Shown here piece by piece: positions 15,378 through 22,685 of a stretch of 40,897 nt of DNA. The notes beneath the pieces were generated by a model. It ran no database searches, was not told the origin of the DNA, and saw only the letters and a list, made by a program, of their open reading frames with translations. This DNA is from Williamwhitmania taraxaci (GTDB taxonomy: Bacteria; Bacteroidota; Bacteroidia; Bacteroidales; Williamwhitmaniaceae): positions 1-40,897 of the forward strand of contig NZ_FMYP01000038.1 of NCBI RefSeq assembly GCF_900096565.1. Reading direction: 5' to 3'. Within the stretch, counting starts at the first letter, position 1. Every line of letters starts with the position of its first letter. A program made the position numbers and the translations under genes.

Positions 15378-16127
15378 ATGCTCAATAATATAAAAATCCT
15401 ATACCATCAGGGGAAACAGTTTATTCCCGATGTGACCACTGCAAAGGTTCCCGGAATATTCAGGGGTAGGCCGGTAATTAGCCTCGAAAAGGTTAATGAA
15501 ACCGAACTGGTGGAGATGTGCCCTATGAATGCGATTACGGCCAATCCGGTTACTCTCGATTTGGGTAAATGCAACTTCTGCGGGGAATGCGCCATGGCGT
15601 TTCCTTCCAAAATTACATTTACCACCGACTATAAGATATCCTCCAACGAGCGCGAACGATTGATTATTAAGGAAGGTGACGAAAATCCGGTAGAAGTTAA
15701 TCCCTCAACCGTTCGGAAGGAGATCCACCGTCTGTTTGGCAGCTCGCTTAAGCTCCGCCAGGTAAGTGCCGGAGGAGATGGCAGCTGCGAGTGGGAGTTG
15801 AATGCATCCAACAACGTTCAGTTCGACATGGGCCGATTTGGTATCGAGTTTGTAGCCTCGCCACGCCACGCCGATGGCATTGTGATTACTGGCCCTATCA
15901 GCAAAAATATGGCCGAGGCAGTTCAGATTTGCTACGATGCAATTCCCGACCCTAAGATTATTGTGCTGGTGGGCACCGATGCCATCAGCGGTGGTGCTTT
16001 TGCCGGCAGCGAGGCCTTGGATCGCAGCTTTCTCGACAGGTATCCCGTCGACCTATACATTCCGGGAAATCCTGCCCATCCGCTAACGATTATAAACGGC
16101 CTGCTCGATTTGACGCGGAAGCGGTAA
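15378..16127 (+). CDS. hyfI: Ferredoxin-NuoB fusion (HyfH/HyfI-like) with one remaining [4Fe-4S] site
   Basis: 249 residues from the ATG at 15378; an earlier ATG at 15345 would overlap the hyfG end by 19 bases. The N-terminal part is a two-cluster ferredoxin fold that has lost one site. Cys48 (MCP) plus Cys65, Cys68 and Cys71 (CNFCGEC) remain, which together ligate a single cluster. The first three Cys of motif 1 and the fourth of motif 2 (Phe75) are gone, exactly the other set. The C-terminal part is NuoB-like (GRFGIEFVASPRHAD, ITGPISKNM, IPDPKIIVLVG). Of the four N2-type ligands only Cys127 remains; the others read Glu130, the GTDA segment and Asn211 (IPGNP). A short hairpin AAACCT-GTCT-AGGTTT follows the stop. 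Confidence 0.88.
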   Translation: MLNNIKILYHQGKQFIPDVTTAKVPGIFRGRPVISLEKVNETELVEMCPMNAITANPVTLDLGKCNFCGECAMAFPSKITFTTDYKISSNERERLIIKEGDENPVEVNPSTVRKEIHRLFGSSLKLRQVSAGGDGSCEWELNASNNVQFDMGRFGIEFVASPRHADGIVITGPISKNMAEAVQICYDAIPDPKIIVLVGTDAISGGAFAGSEALDRSFLDRYPVDLYIPGNPAHPLTIINGLLDLTRKR

Positions 16128-16298
16128 TTGGAAACCTGTCTAGGTTTTGCAAAGGCTAGAGATTAAATATGATTATCCACGGCTGAAACCTGCGGTAAAT
16201 GCCTATTACAGCAAACTGAACTCATTCCAATTTATTACCGCCAAAGCAGTAAAACACCTTTACTCTGCATACAATTCGTAGCAAAACACATCATTATG

Positions 16299-16367
16299 CC
16301 GCTATGGCAGTATTTTTAGCGTGTTAGATTTGCTTTGCTATATCAAATAGCCTATATTTACCGCTAT
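16299..16367 (+). promoter_or_regulatory. hipBST promoter region with repeated GCTAT half-sites
   Basis: TAGATTTG (16325-16332) is a perfect -7 element about 48 bases before the hipB ATG at 16380; no good -33 element is seen. Around it lie CCGCTAT at 16299-16305 and 16361-16367, and the palindrome GCTAT-ATCAA-ATAGC at 16337-16351. The cluster looks like operator sites for the HTH protein encoded just downstream. Confidence 0.5.
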
Positions 16368-16379
16368 AACAATACAGGC

Positions 16380-16616
16380 ATGCTCGAACCTCAAACATTG
16401 GCAAACGCAATAAAAATGCACCGAAAGGCTGCTGGCCTAAGCCAGTTGAAACTTTCTGAGATGGCAGGCGTTGGGAAAACAGTGGTTTTCGACCTCGAAA
16501 AAGGGAAGGAAACCATTCAACTCGACACCCTGCGTAAAATACTACAGGTGCTCAACATCAAAGTAATGCTTACCAGCCCGCTTATGGACCAGCAGTCATA
16601 CAATGAGAAAGGCTAA
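16380..16616 (+). CDS. hipB: HipB-like HTH antitoxin of a three-gene HipBST module
   Basis: 78 residues from the ATG at 16380 (MLEPQTLANA). A longer frame from 16335 would place the N-terminus in the predicted operator and just after the -7 box. Residues about 5-60 form an XRE-type helix-turn-helix (AAGLSQLKLSEMAGVGKTVV). The 3' end overlaps the next gene by 14 bases. In the characterised E. coli O127 HipBST system the first gene encodes the DNA-binding partner, but the small HipS protein is the actual antitoxin. The order here is the same. It is not closely similar to the HipB at 2472-2768, so the two modules look independent. Confidence 0.85.
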   Translation: MLEPQTLANAIKMHRKAAGLSQLKLSEMAGVGKTVVFDLEKGKETIQLDTLRKILQVLNIKVMLTSPLMDQQSYNEKG

Positions 16617-16917
16617 CCTATTCGTGAACGGCAAAGAGGCCGGAACGCTTACCGAGTTGGAACTCGGTAAGAAATACCGCATTGAATACGCCGAAGGCTA
16701 TTCGGGTGCTCCCATTTCGCTTACCTTACCGCTGGTTCAGAAAACGTATGCATTCGATTCGTTCCCTCCATTTTTTGATGGCCTGCTACCGGAGGGATAC
16801 CAGCTGGAAGGTCTTCTGAAAATTGGCAAGGTAGATCGCAACGACCTATTCTCTCAGCTTATTGCCGTAGGCGACGACTTGGTTGGCAACGTAACCGTAA
16901 AGGAGGTATTGGCATGA
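16603..16917 (+). CDS. hipS: HipS-like protein (stand-alone HipA N-terminal domain)
   Basis: 104 residues matching only the N-terminal subdomain of HipA. Signature segments are GAPISLTLPL, PPFFDGLLPEG and AVGDDLVGNVTV. HipS neutralises the kinase in the E. coli HipBST system, and the same role is likely here. The start overlaps hipB by 14 bases and the stop overlaps hipT by four (ATGA), so the three are translated together. Because both ends are clean and the reading frames overlap in the usual operon manner, this is a true split gene and not a frameshifted hipA. Confidence 0.85.
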   Translation: MRKANLFVNGKEAGTLTELELGKKYRIEYAEGYSGAPISLTLPLVQKTYAFDSFPPFFDGLLPEGYQLEGLLKIGKVDRNDLFSQLIAVGDDLVGNVTVKEVLA

Positions 16918-17846
16918 ACCGTTGCCCAATTACCTACCAACTTTGCGGCAATCGCCTATACAGCGAGAAAGGACTAAAACTCCTCTCGCCTATATTAAAG
17001 GACCTTGCGATGCTCGATTTTTCAGCCGAAGGACTACGAACCGAAGCCATGATGAGGGCAACAAAAATGTCCATTCAAGGCGTTCAGCCCAAACTCAGCG
17101 CAATACTAAACATTAAAGCGGGACAGTTCGAAATTACCGATAAAAACGGACGGTATATCCTCAAACCTCAACACCATATATTTCCAGAACTTCCTCAAAA
17201 CGAAGACCTCACCATGCATCTGGCCGCCATCGTTGGAATAGACACTCCCCTACATGGCTTGGTGTATGCCAATGATAGCTCGCTTACATACTTCATCAAA
17301 CGTTTCGACAGAAAGGGCCAGAAAGATAAGCTTGCAGTGGAAGATTTTGCCCAGCTGGCCGGCATGAGCCGCGATACCAAGTATGGGTATTCCATGGAGA
17401 AGTTGGTAACCCTGCTGGACAACTATTGCACCTTCCCTGCCATTGAGAAAGCAAAACTTTTTAAGCGCGTAATCTTCAACTACCTTATTGGCAACGAAGA
17501 CATGCACCTCAAAAACTATTCGGTAATTGTAAGGGATGGTAAGGTGGAGCTGGCACCAGCCTACGATCTGTTGAACTCAACCATTGTTCTAAAAGGTGAC
17601 ATCGAAGAGATTGCATTAAGCCTCAAAGGCAAAAAGAGCAACCTGAACGCAGATGTTCTTATCGGCTACTTCGGTAAAGAGCGCTGCGGGCTGACCGACA
17701 AAACGGTTGAAACGACGTTGACTACAATAATGCAAGCCTTTCCTGCATGGTTCAACCTAATTGACGCAAGTTTCCTCTCCTCGGAAATGAAGGAAAGATA
17801 TCGAACACTTTTACAGAAGCGAATCAAGACGTTAGGCCTGGAATAG
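16914..17846 (+). CDS. hipT: HipT-like kinase toxin (HipA C-terminal domain)
   Basis: 310 residues, close to E. coli HipT (about 335) and lacking the N-terminal HipA subdomain. It has the glycine-rich loop SIQGVQPKLSA (about residues 46-56), the catalytic loop NEDMHLKN and the metal-binding segment APAYDL. In HipT a short Ser motif just before GVQPK is autophosphorylated; here the first Ser is kept and the third position is Gln. HipT of E. coli O127 phosphorylates tryptophanyl-tRNA synthetase; the target here is not known. The stop at 17844-17846 is followed at once by a 42-bp tandem repeat array. Confidence 0.87.
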   Translation: MNRCPITYQLCGNRLYSEKGLKLLSPILKDLAMLDFSAEGLRTEAMMRATKMSIQGVQPKLSAILNIKAGQFEITDKNGRYILKPQHHIFPELPQNEDLTMHLAAIVGIDTPLHGLVYANDSSLTYFIKRFDRKGQKDKLAVEDFAQLAGMSRDTKYGYSMEKLVTLLDNYCTFPAIEKAKLFKRVIFNYLIGNEDMHLKNYSVIVRDGKVELAPAYDLLNSTIVLKGDIEEIALSLKGKKSNLNADVLIGYFGKERCGLTDKTVETTLTTIMQAFPAWFNLIDASFLSSEMKERYRTLLQKRIKTLGLE

Positions 17847-17847
17847 A

Positions 17848-18093
17848 GTAAAAAGCCTCGACGCCGGAGTTCGGAACTTCAAAGCCGGAGTAAAAAGCCT
17901 CGACGCCGGAGTTCAGAACTTCAAAGCCGGAGTAAAAAGCCTCAACGTCGGAGTTCGGAACTTCAAAGCCGGAGTTAAAAGCTTCGACGTCGGAGTTCGG
18001 AACTTCAAAGCCGGAGTAAAAAGCCTCGACGCCAGAGTTCGGAACATCAAAGCCGGAGCAAAAAGCCTCAACGTCGGAGTTCGGAATATAAAA
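17848..18093 (+). repeat. 42-bp tandem repeat array, about six units
   Basis: Units start at 17848, 17890, 17932, 17974, 18016 and 18058 with an exact 42-bp period and no spacers. The core of the unit is GCCTCGACGCCGGAGTTCGG; the unit runs from GTAAAAAGCC to AAAGCCGGA. Differences between units are single bases, and the last unit degenerates after GTTCGGAA. The period is a multiple of three, so the minus strand is open and would encode a 14-residue repeat (SGFEVPNSDVEAFY). That frame starts inside repeat R6 and ends inside hipT, so I treat it as non-coding. Confidence 0.9.
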
Positions 18094-18109
18094 GTTAGTG
18101 TAAAGTCTG

Positions 18110-18262
18110 TGGCTCGCTTTCCAGATGGGCAGCATGCCCATGCTGCCAGTTGGTGTGCTTGACTAAACTGCGGTTATTACACCTTTCTGCAATACGCCTG
18201 TGTTGGGTTCATTGGCAGCCATGCGCAGCAAACGGACGAAACGTCCGCTCGAGCAATGTACA
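18110..18262 (+). repeat. Interspersed intergenic repeat, copy R6 (3' module only)
   Basis: It contains GGGCAGCATGCCCATGC as in R2-R4, then ACTGCGGTTATTACACC and a final perfect hairpin CGGACG-AAA-CGTCCG (18233-18247). From about 18168 it is nearly identical to R7. It lies between the tandem array and the 3' end of the secreted-protein gene. Confidence 0.75.
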
Positions 18263-18295
18263 TTTTCCTCTGATAATCAAAATGTGAATCACAGA

Positions 18296-18820
18296 TTAGT
18301 CATATGCTATTACTTTAATAAACACATCTTTAATCTCATTTGAACAATCGAAACGAAACAAGTATTGTGTAGTTTCTTTATATGCAGTTAGATCACTGTA
18401 ACTTTTACACTCACAACCAATACTCGGAATAATTTCAATGATTAGCGTTTTGTCGAATACCTTTGAAAAGAAAAGAGTGTATCCCCCATTAAAAGTATTG
18501 TTAAAGGTTTTATGGATTTTTGTAGAATAAAATCCTTTGAAATCTCTTAATTTATCAAGACTGTCTATTTTAGTGATCAGTTGGTTTTCACTTATATCTA
18601 TTCTCTCTATCTGTCCTATCTCTTTAAAAAAGTTAACATTATCAATATAAACGATAGTGTCAGAGACAAACAATCCTCCTTTTACAACAACATTCGGCTG
18701 GGCATTCACATAACGAAACGCCTTCAGATAAAGGTCTAAGTCTTTATTGTCTACGTCTTGTGCATACGAAACCTTAAGCAAGAACAATAGAAATAAAGAT
18801 AGAAGTGTTATGTTTTTCAT
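18296..18820 (-). CDS. Small secreted protein of unknown function
   Basis: 174 residues with a clear Sec signal peptide (MKNITLLSLFLLFLLKVSYAQ). The mature part is about 150 residues with alternating hydrophobic and polar stretches suggesting beta structure (NVVVKGGLFVSDTIVYIDNV; YTLFFSKVFDKTLIIEIIP) and three cysteines (CECK and FDC), one pair possibly disulfide-linked in the periplasm. I do not recognise a family. Lower G+C than neighbouring genes. It stands alone, flanked by repeat copies R6 and R7. Confidence 0.7.
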   Translation of the reverse strand: MKNITLLSLFLLFLLKVSYAQDVDNKDLDLYLKAFRYVNAQPNVVVKGGLFVSDTIVYIDNVNFFKEIGQIERIDISENQLITKIDSLDKLRDFKGFYSTKIHKTFNNTFNGGYTLFFSKVFDKTLIIEIIPSIGCECKSYSDLTAYKETTQYLFRFDCSNEIKDVFIKVIAYD

Positions 18821-18954
18821 TGTTTAGATTTTAAGAATTTCTGATCAAGAAAACAAATAAAGGTTGCATTTATCAATGCTGAAGGTTAGGTGTCGAATAT
18901 ATCCCACAAGCAAAGTCAGTTGGTCTATTTGTAATTCGTATTACACAATTTTCC

Positions 18955-19144
18955 CTAAAAGAGCATACGTTTCGTCCGCTCCCATCAACCTCACACAGCG
19001 TAAATATAGTAAAACCACCTGCATAATGCATATGCTGCCGCTTCGAATACTGGACTAAACTGCGGTTATTACACCTTTCTACAATACGCCTATGTTGGTT
19101 TCATTTGCAGCCTTGCTCAGCAAACGGACGAAACGTCCGCTCGA
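18955..19144 (+). repeat. Interspersed intergenic repeat, copy R7
   Basis: It begins with TTTCGTCCGCTCCCATCAAC and CACACAGCGTAAATATAG (compare R1), continues with ACTGCGGTTATTACACCTTT as in R6, and ends with the hairpin CGGACG-AAA-CGTCCG (19125-19139) immediately beyond the nadE stop codon, where it could help end nadE transcripts. Confidence 0.75.
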
Positions 19145-19963
19145 TCAATGCGTATTCACCAACACATCCCTACCCAAATTCAACGGATTGCTGCGCTTGT
19201 AGGCAGAGCGAATATGGCGCTGAATTACTGGGTTGCTCTTATCAACTTGATTTGGATTGGCGAGGTAAGCTATGAGCAGCTGGTCCACCTCGGCGTAGGT
19301 GGCGGCACCTAGCTGGTCAAGGTCGCTGTTGGTAATGCCCAGACCATCGGTGGGCACGGCATCGATACAACTATGCAATGCAGCCTTCTCCCTCGGGTTT
19401 GTCAGTTCGCCATCCACAAGGTATTGTGAGAGGCCGTATACCTCGGTTTTCCAAAGGGTTTGAATCATTCCGTAGTCGCCCACATCGCCGTGAAGGGTCC
19501 AGAACCCTAAAAGGAATTCTGTGTAATTGTCGGTGGAGAGCACCATTCCACCGTGCTTTTGGGCTAAGTCGTAGAGGTGAACCATCCGCATCCGCGCCTT
19601 AATATTACCCATGCGCAACTTGGTAGTAAGGTCGGTGCCAATGGGCTGCTCATACTCGCATGCAGCGCGCACAGCGAAATACTGCTCGGTAAGGTCAATG
19701 GCCTTAAAGTCGGTGCAGAATGCCTCGCCAATGGCAGCGCCACGGTCGATCTCCTCCTGCTTGTTAGTTTCGATGGTAATGCTGCGGCCAATAAGCGCCA
19801 CGCCTAGCTGGCGGCAAACAGGTGCTGCCAAGGCGGTGCAAATGGCGGAATCGATTCCACCCGATTCGCCTATTACTAATGATTTAAGGCCATACCGCTG
19901 AATATAGGTCGACAGCTCCTTTCGGATATTTTCAGCAACTTGCTTGTAGTTTAACTGCTCCAT
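19145..19963 (-). CDS. nadE: NAD synthetase, ammonia-dependent type
   Basis: 272 residues from the ATG at 19963. A start at 19990 is possible but would overlap the pncB end. NadE converts nicotinate adenine dinucleotide to NAD with ATP and an amide donor. The PP-loop is GESGGIDSA near residue 34. Other family segments visible are LSTDNYTEFLLGFWTLHGDVGD and GLGITNSDLDQLG. There is no glutaminase domain, so ammonia is the expected nitrogen source; length matches the short E. coli form (275). It is the last gene of the nrtR-pncA-pncB-nadE operon, two bases after pncB. Confidence 0.93.
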   Translation of the reverse strand: MEQLNYKQVAENIRKELSTYIQRYGLKSLVIGESGGIDSAICTALAAPVCRQLGVALIGRSITIETNKQEEIDRGAAIGEAFCTDFKAIDLTEQYFAVRAACEYEQPIGTDLTTKLRMGNIKARMRMVHLYDLAQKHGGMVLSTDNYTEFLLGFWTLHGDVGDYGMIQTLWKTEVYGLSQYLVDGELTNPREKAALHSCIDAVPTDGLGITNSDLDQLGAATYAEVDQLLIAYLANPNQVDKSNPVIQRHIRSAYKRSNPLNLGRDVLVNTH

Positions 19964-19965
19964 AG

Positions 19966-21123
19966 CTATTGATTTATTGTTCGTAAGCACATTTCAATCT
20001 CCTCGGGAATACCGGTATGCTTTCCCTCAACATCGGAGAGCTTTACCGTGGGCACAAAACTACTCCAACCTGCGGGTTTTGCAGCAAAAAGTTTTATAAC
20101 CATATTCAGTGGCTTCACCCCAACATCGTTGGAGAGGTATGTCCCAATTCCGTAGGCTTCATGAATTCGTCCATTCACGTAGGCCTTAATCTCCTTCACC
20201 TTCTCCATATCGAGACCATCGCTGAAAACAATGGTTTTGGTCTTTGGGTCGATGCGGTTCTTAACGTAGTGGTCAATCACCTTGTCGGTAAACTCTAGTG
20301 CATTACCGCTGTCCCACCTTACCCCATCGAAGAGTTTGGAATACTTGGTGGAAAAACTCTGTAAGAAATTGTCCGAAGTGTAAGTGTCGGTGAGCGCAAT
20401 GCCTAAATTCCCTTGGTAAACATCTACCCAACTCTCGAGGGCCATCGCGTTGGCCATGCGGTAACCGTAATGGGCGCCGTGATACATAAACCACTCGTGG
20501 GGATGGGTTCCTAGGGGCGTAAGATCGTGCTTCATGGCAAGGTAAACATTGCTGGTTCCAAGCAGATTTTTGCCCATATGCGCCTTGAGCAATCCTACCA
20601 TATTATCCTGCACTTCGAAGGAGAAGCGGCGACGGGTGCCAAACTCAGAAACCTCGGCTCCCATGTTCACAAACTCCTGTGCCTTTGCAACAATGCGCGG
20701 TTTGTAATCGTCGGTCTTCTGCCCTGTCATTTTAAAGTAAAGTTCCGAGATTATGGCCATTATTGGCACCTCCCACAGTACGGTGCGATACCACAACCCG
20801 CGGATCTCAACCTCAAGGCCGGTGCCCTCCTGTGTGATGGTTACCTCAGCCGGATTGAAGCGGTAGCCTTTAAGTAGGTCGATAAATACCGGTTCAAAGA
20901 AGTAGCACTTCTTACGCATATACTCCTCCGCCTCGGCAGTAAGACTTAGGCTACTCAAGGTGTCTACCTCTTTGCGCAGTGCCTCAGCAAATCCTTTTGG
21001 GAATGGAGTCTTTCCCCTATTCACAAAGCGGTAGAGAACCTCAGCGTTGGGAAACTTCTTTTGAACGGCGTTCATGGTGGTGAACTTGTAGAGGTCGTTA
21101 TCGAGCAGGTCTCTAATTATCAT
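19966..21123 (-). CDS. pncB: Nicotinate phosphoribosyltransferase
   Basis: 385 residues, the usual length of the PncB family. It makes nicotinate mononucleotide from nicotinate and PRPP, with ATP hydrolysis stimulating the reaction. Family features include the N-terminus DLLDNDLYKFTTMNAV, the EFGTRRRFSFEVQDNM segment, MYHGAHYGYRMANA, RWDSGNALEF and KTIVFSDGLD. It acts directly after the nicotinamidase encoded 11 bases upstream and feeds the nadE step downstream via an adenylyltransferase (NadD) that is not in this window. Confidence 0.95.
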   Translation of the reverse strand: MIIRDLLDNDLYKFTTMNAVQKKFPNAEVLYRFVNRGKTPFPKGFAEALRKEVDTLSSLSLTAEAEEYMRKKCYFFEPVFIDLLKGYRFNPAEVTITQEGTGLEVEIRGLWYRTVLWEVPIMAIISELYFKMTGQKTDDYKPRIVAKAQEFVNMGAEVSEFGTRRRFSFEVQDNMVGLLKAHMGKNLLGTSNVYLAMKHDLTPLGTHPHEWFMYHGAHYGYRMANAMALESWVDVYQGNLGIALTDTYTSDNFLQSFSTKYSKLFDGVRWDSGNALEFTDKVIDHYVKNRIDPKTKTIVFSDGLDMEKVKEIKAYVNGRIHEAYGIGTYLSNDVGVKPLNMVIKLFAAKPAGWSSFVPTVKLSDVEGKHTGIPEEIEMCLRTINQ

Positions 21124-21134
21124 AACCCAAGGTT

Positions 21135-21914
21135 TTAAAGGTTTATGTTGGTAGAATTGGTAATAACAGCACCCATTGCAAGTGCTCGTTGGTAAATTGG
21201 GTCGGCTATTTGCTCAAAGCCGGGTACGTTGGACATGCAATCGTTGAGGATTACCAGCCGCTTCATTAAGTCGGGATAGGCAAACAGCTGCTTAATGGTA
21301 TTGGCAACGCAGTGGCTTTTTGCCTCTCCAGCAACGAGAATCCTATCAAAGGTTTTCAGCTTCATCACCAGTTCAACATTGAGCTGAGTTTCCGGTGCAC
21401 CATCAATGGGTACGTTGGATCGTAAGGCTCCAAAGTGCTCGGTAAATGGGTTGGTTCCCTTCACCACAAGCTGGTAAAAGCGACCTTGGCTGGCCCATTG
21501 ATTTACCGCATTCATAATTTCGGGAACGATGGCAGCGCCTTCACTTCCCATCAGGCAATGCTCGGGCCAAATGGTATGGGGAAATTCGCCCTGCACATCG
21601 AGCGCATTTAGATACTGTAAAACCAACTCTTTTTCGAAGCGAGGAATCCAAACTCCCGAAACAATATCAGCATAAGTTATTCCGGTAAACGGTGCAGGAA
21701 ACTCGCCCTTCCCATTACGCCAGAAACCGGGATGGGCAATATCCATTACCTGATGGTTGTCCTGTGTTAGAATAATGGCGTTGAGCAGCCCGCTATTGGT
21801 ATCAATAAACGTCGAAAGCCTTGCTACATCGTGCTCGGCACCGGGAATGTAGAGCGAGCCGGTCGGCTTGCAGAAATCGTTCTGCATGTCGATAATGAAA
21901 AGTGCTGTCTTCAT
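21135..21914 (-). CDS. pncA: Nicotinamidase (isochorismatase-like hydrolase)
   Basis: 259 residues. Catalytic-triad candidates are visible: Asp in IDMQNDF at the N-terminus, Lys in VVKGTNPFTEHFG, and Cys in AKSHCVANT. Metal-binding residues are likely in the AHPGFW/WPEHC region. It hydrolyses nicotinamide to nicotinate. It is longer than E. coli PncA (213) because of an insertion in the middle, a form I regard as a known variant. The position between the NrtR-like regulator and pncB makes the nicotinamide-salvage role much more likely than other isochorismatase-family activities. Confidence 0.9.
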   Translation of the reverse strand: MKTALFIIDMQNDFCKPTGSLYIPGAEHDVARLSTFIDTNSGLLNAIILTQDNHQVMDIAHPGFWRNGKGEFPAPFTGITYADIVSGVWIPRFEKELVLQYLNALDVQGEFPHTIWPEHCLMGSEGAAIVPEIMNAVNQWASQGRFYQLVVKGTNPFTEHFGALRSNVPIDGAPETQLNVELVMKLKTFDRILVAGEAKSHCVANTIKQLFAYPDLMKRLVILNDCMSNVPGFEQIADPIYQRALAMGAVITNSTNINL

Positions 21915-21932
21915 AATCGAGAGGTTTTTGGT

Positions 21933-22637
21933 TTATATTTCGAAGTTGAAACCGCGCTCGGTCAACTCTTGGTATTTTGCCTTATCGAAGCTGTAGTATT
22001 TGGCTCCCTTATGTGGAACACCGGTAACGGATTCGTCGTGATCCACAATTACACCTGTGCCCATAATCTTCTTGCGGAAGTTGCGCCTATCTAGTTTCAC
22101 CTCAAGTATGGCCTCGTATAGGTTTTGCAACTCGGGCATGGTAAACTTTTCGGGAAGAAGTTCAAACCCGATTGGCTGGTAGCGTATTTTTCCCTTAAGC
22201 CTGGTGCGTGCTACGCGAAGCATATGGTCGTGGTCGAAGGCAAGTGCGGGAACCTTAGATATTGGGAACCACTCAGCCTTCCCGGCGTCATCGCCAGCCG
22301 TAACCTTATAATCCGATAGCTTAATTAGCGCAAAGTAGGCAACGGTAATTACCCTGCCGCGAGGATCGCGGTCCACTTCGCTAAAGGTGTATAATTGCTC
22401 TATGAAAACATTCTCAATTCCGGTCTCCTCTTGCAGCTCGCGGCGAGCGCAATCATCGGCGTTTTCGTCCATGTTCAAGAAACCGCCTGGCATAGCCCAT
22501 CGTCCCTTGTATGGTTCAATGGCGCGTTCAATCAGAAGAACTTTGAGTTCCCCTGCATCGAAACCAAATATTACACAATCGGTGGTTACTGCTGGTCTTG
22601 GATAGTCGTAGGTATATGCACCTTTAATTGCCTCCAT
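21933..22637 (-). CDS. nrtR: NrtR-like Nudix-domain transcriptional regulator of NAD metabolism
   Basis: 234 residues from the ATG at 22637 (MEAIKGAYTY); a longer frame begins at 22673. The N-terminal half is a Nudix fold with an intact Nudix box (GFLNMDENADDCARRELQEETGI as G-x5-E-x7-REL-QEETGI). The C-terminal part (about 150-234) is the winged-helix domain typical of NrtR/AraR-type regulators. NrtR proteins repress NAD biosynthesis genes and respond to ADP-ribose-type ligands; related Bacteroides proteins (AraR type) regulate sugar use instead. Being first in an operon with pncA, pncB and nadE supports the NAD role. The intact Nudix box means residual hydrolase activity (for example on ADP-ribose) is possible. 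Confidence 0.85.
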   Translation of the reverse strand: MEAIKGAYTYDYPRPAVTTDCVIFGFDAGELKVLLIERAIEPYKGRWAMPGGFLNMDENADDCARRELQEETGIENVFIEQLYTFSEVDRDPRGRVITVAYFALIKLSDYKVTAGDDAGKAEWFPISKVPALAFDHDHMLRVARTRLKGKIRYQPIGFELLPEKFTMPELQNLYEAILEVKLDRRNFRKKIMGTGVIVDHDESVTGVPHKGAKYYSFDKAKYQELTERGFNFEI

Positions 22638-22685
22638 AATCTTTGTGTTGACTCTACGCAAAGAAAGAAACAATTATTCACATAG

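Noticed and set aside
17848-18093. CRISPR array
   Set aside because: Units are directly adjacent with no unique spacers, and no cas genes are seen.
17824-18141. 105-residue minus-strand ORF with a 14-residue repeat
   Set aside because: It is explained by a 42-bp tandem repeat whose period is a multiple of three. It begins in repeat R6 and ends inside hipT.
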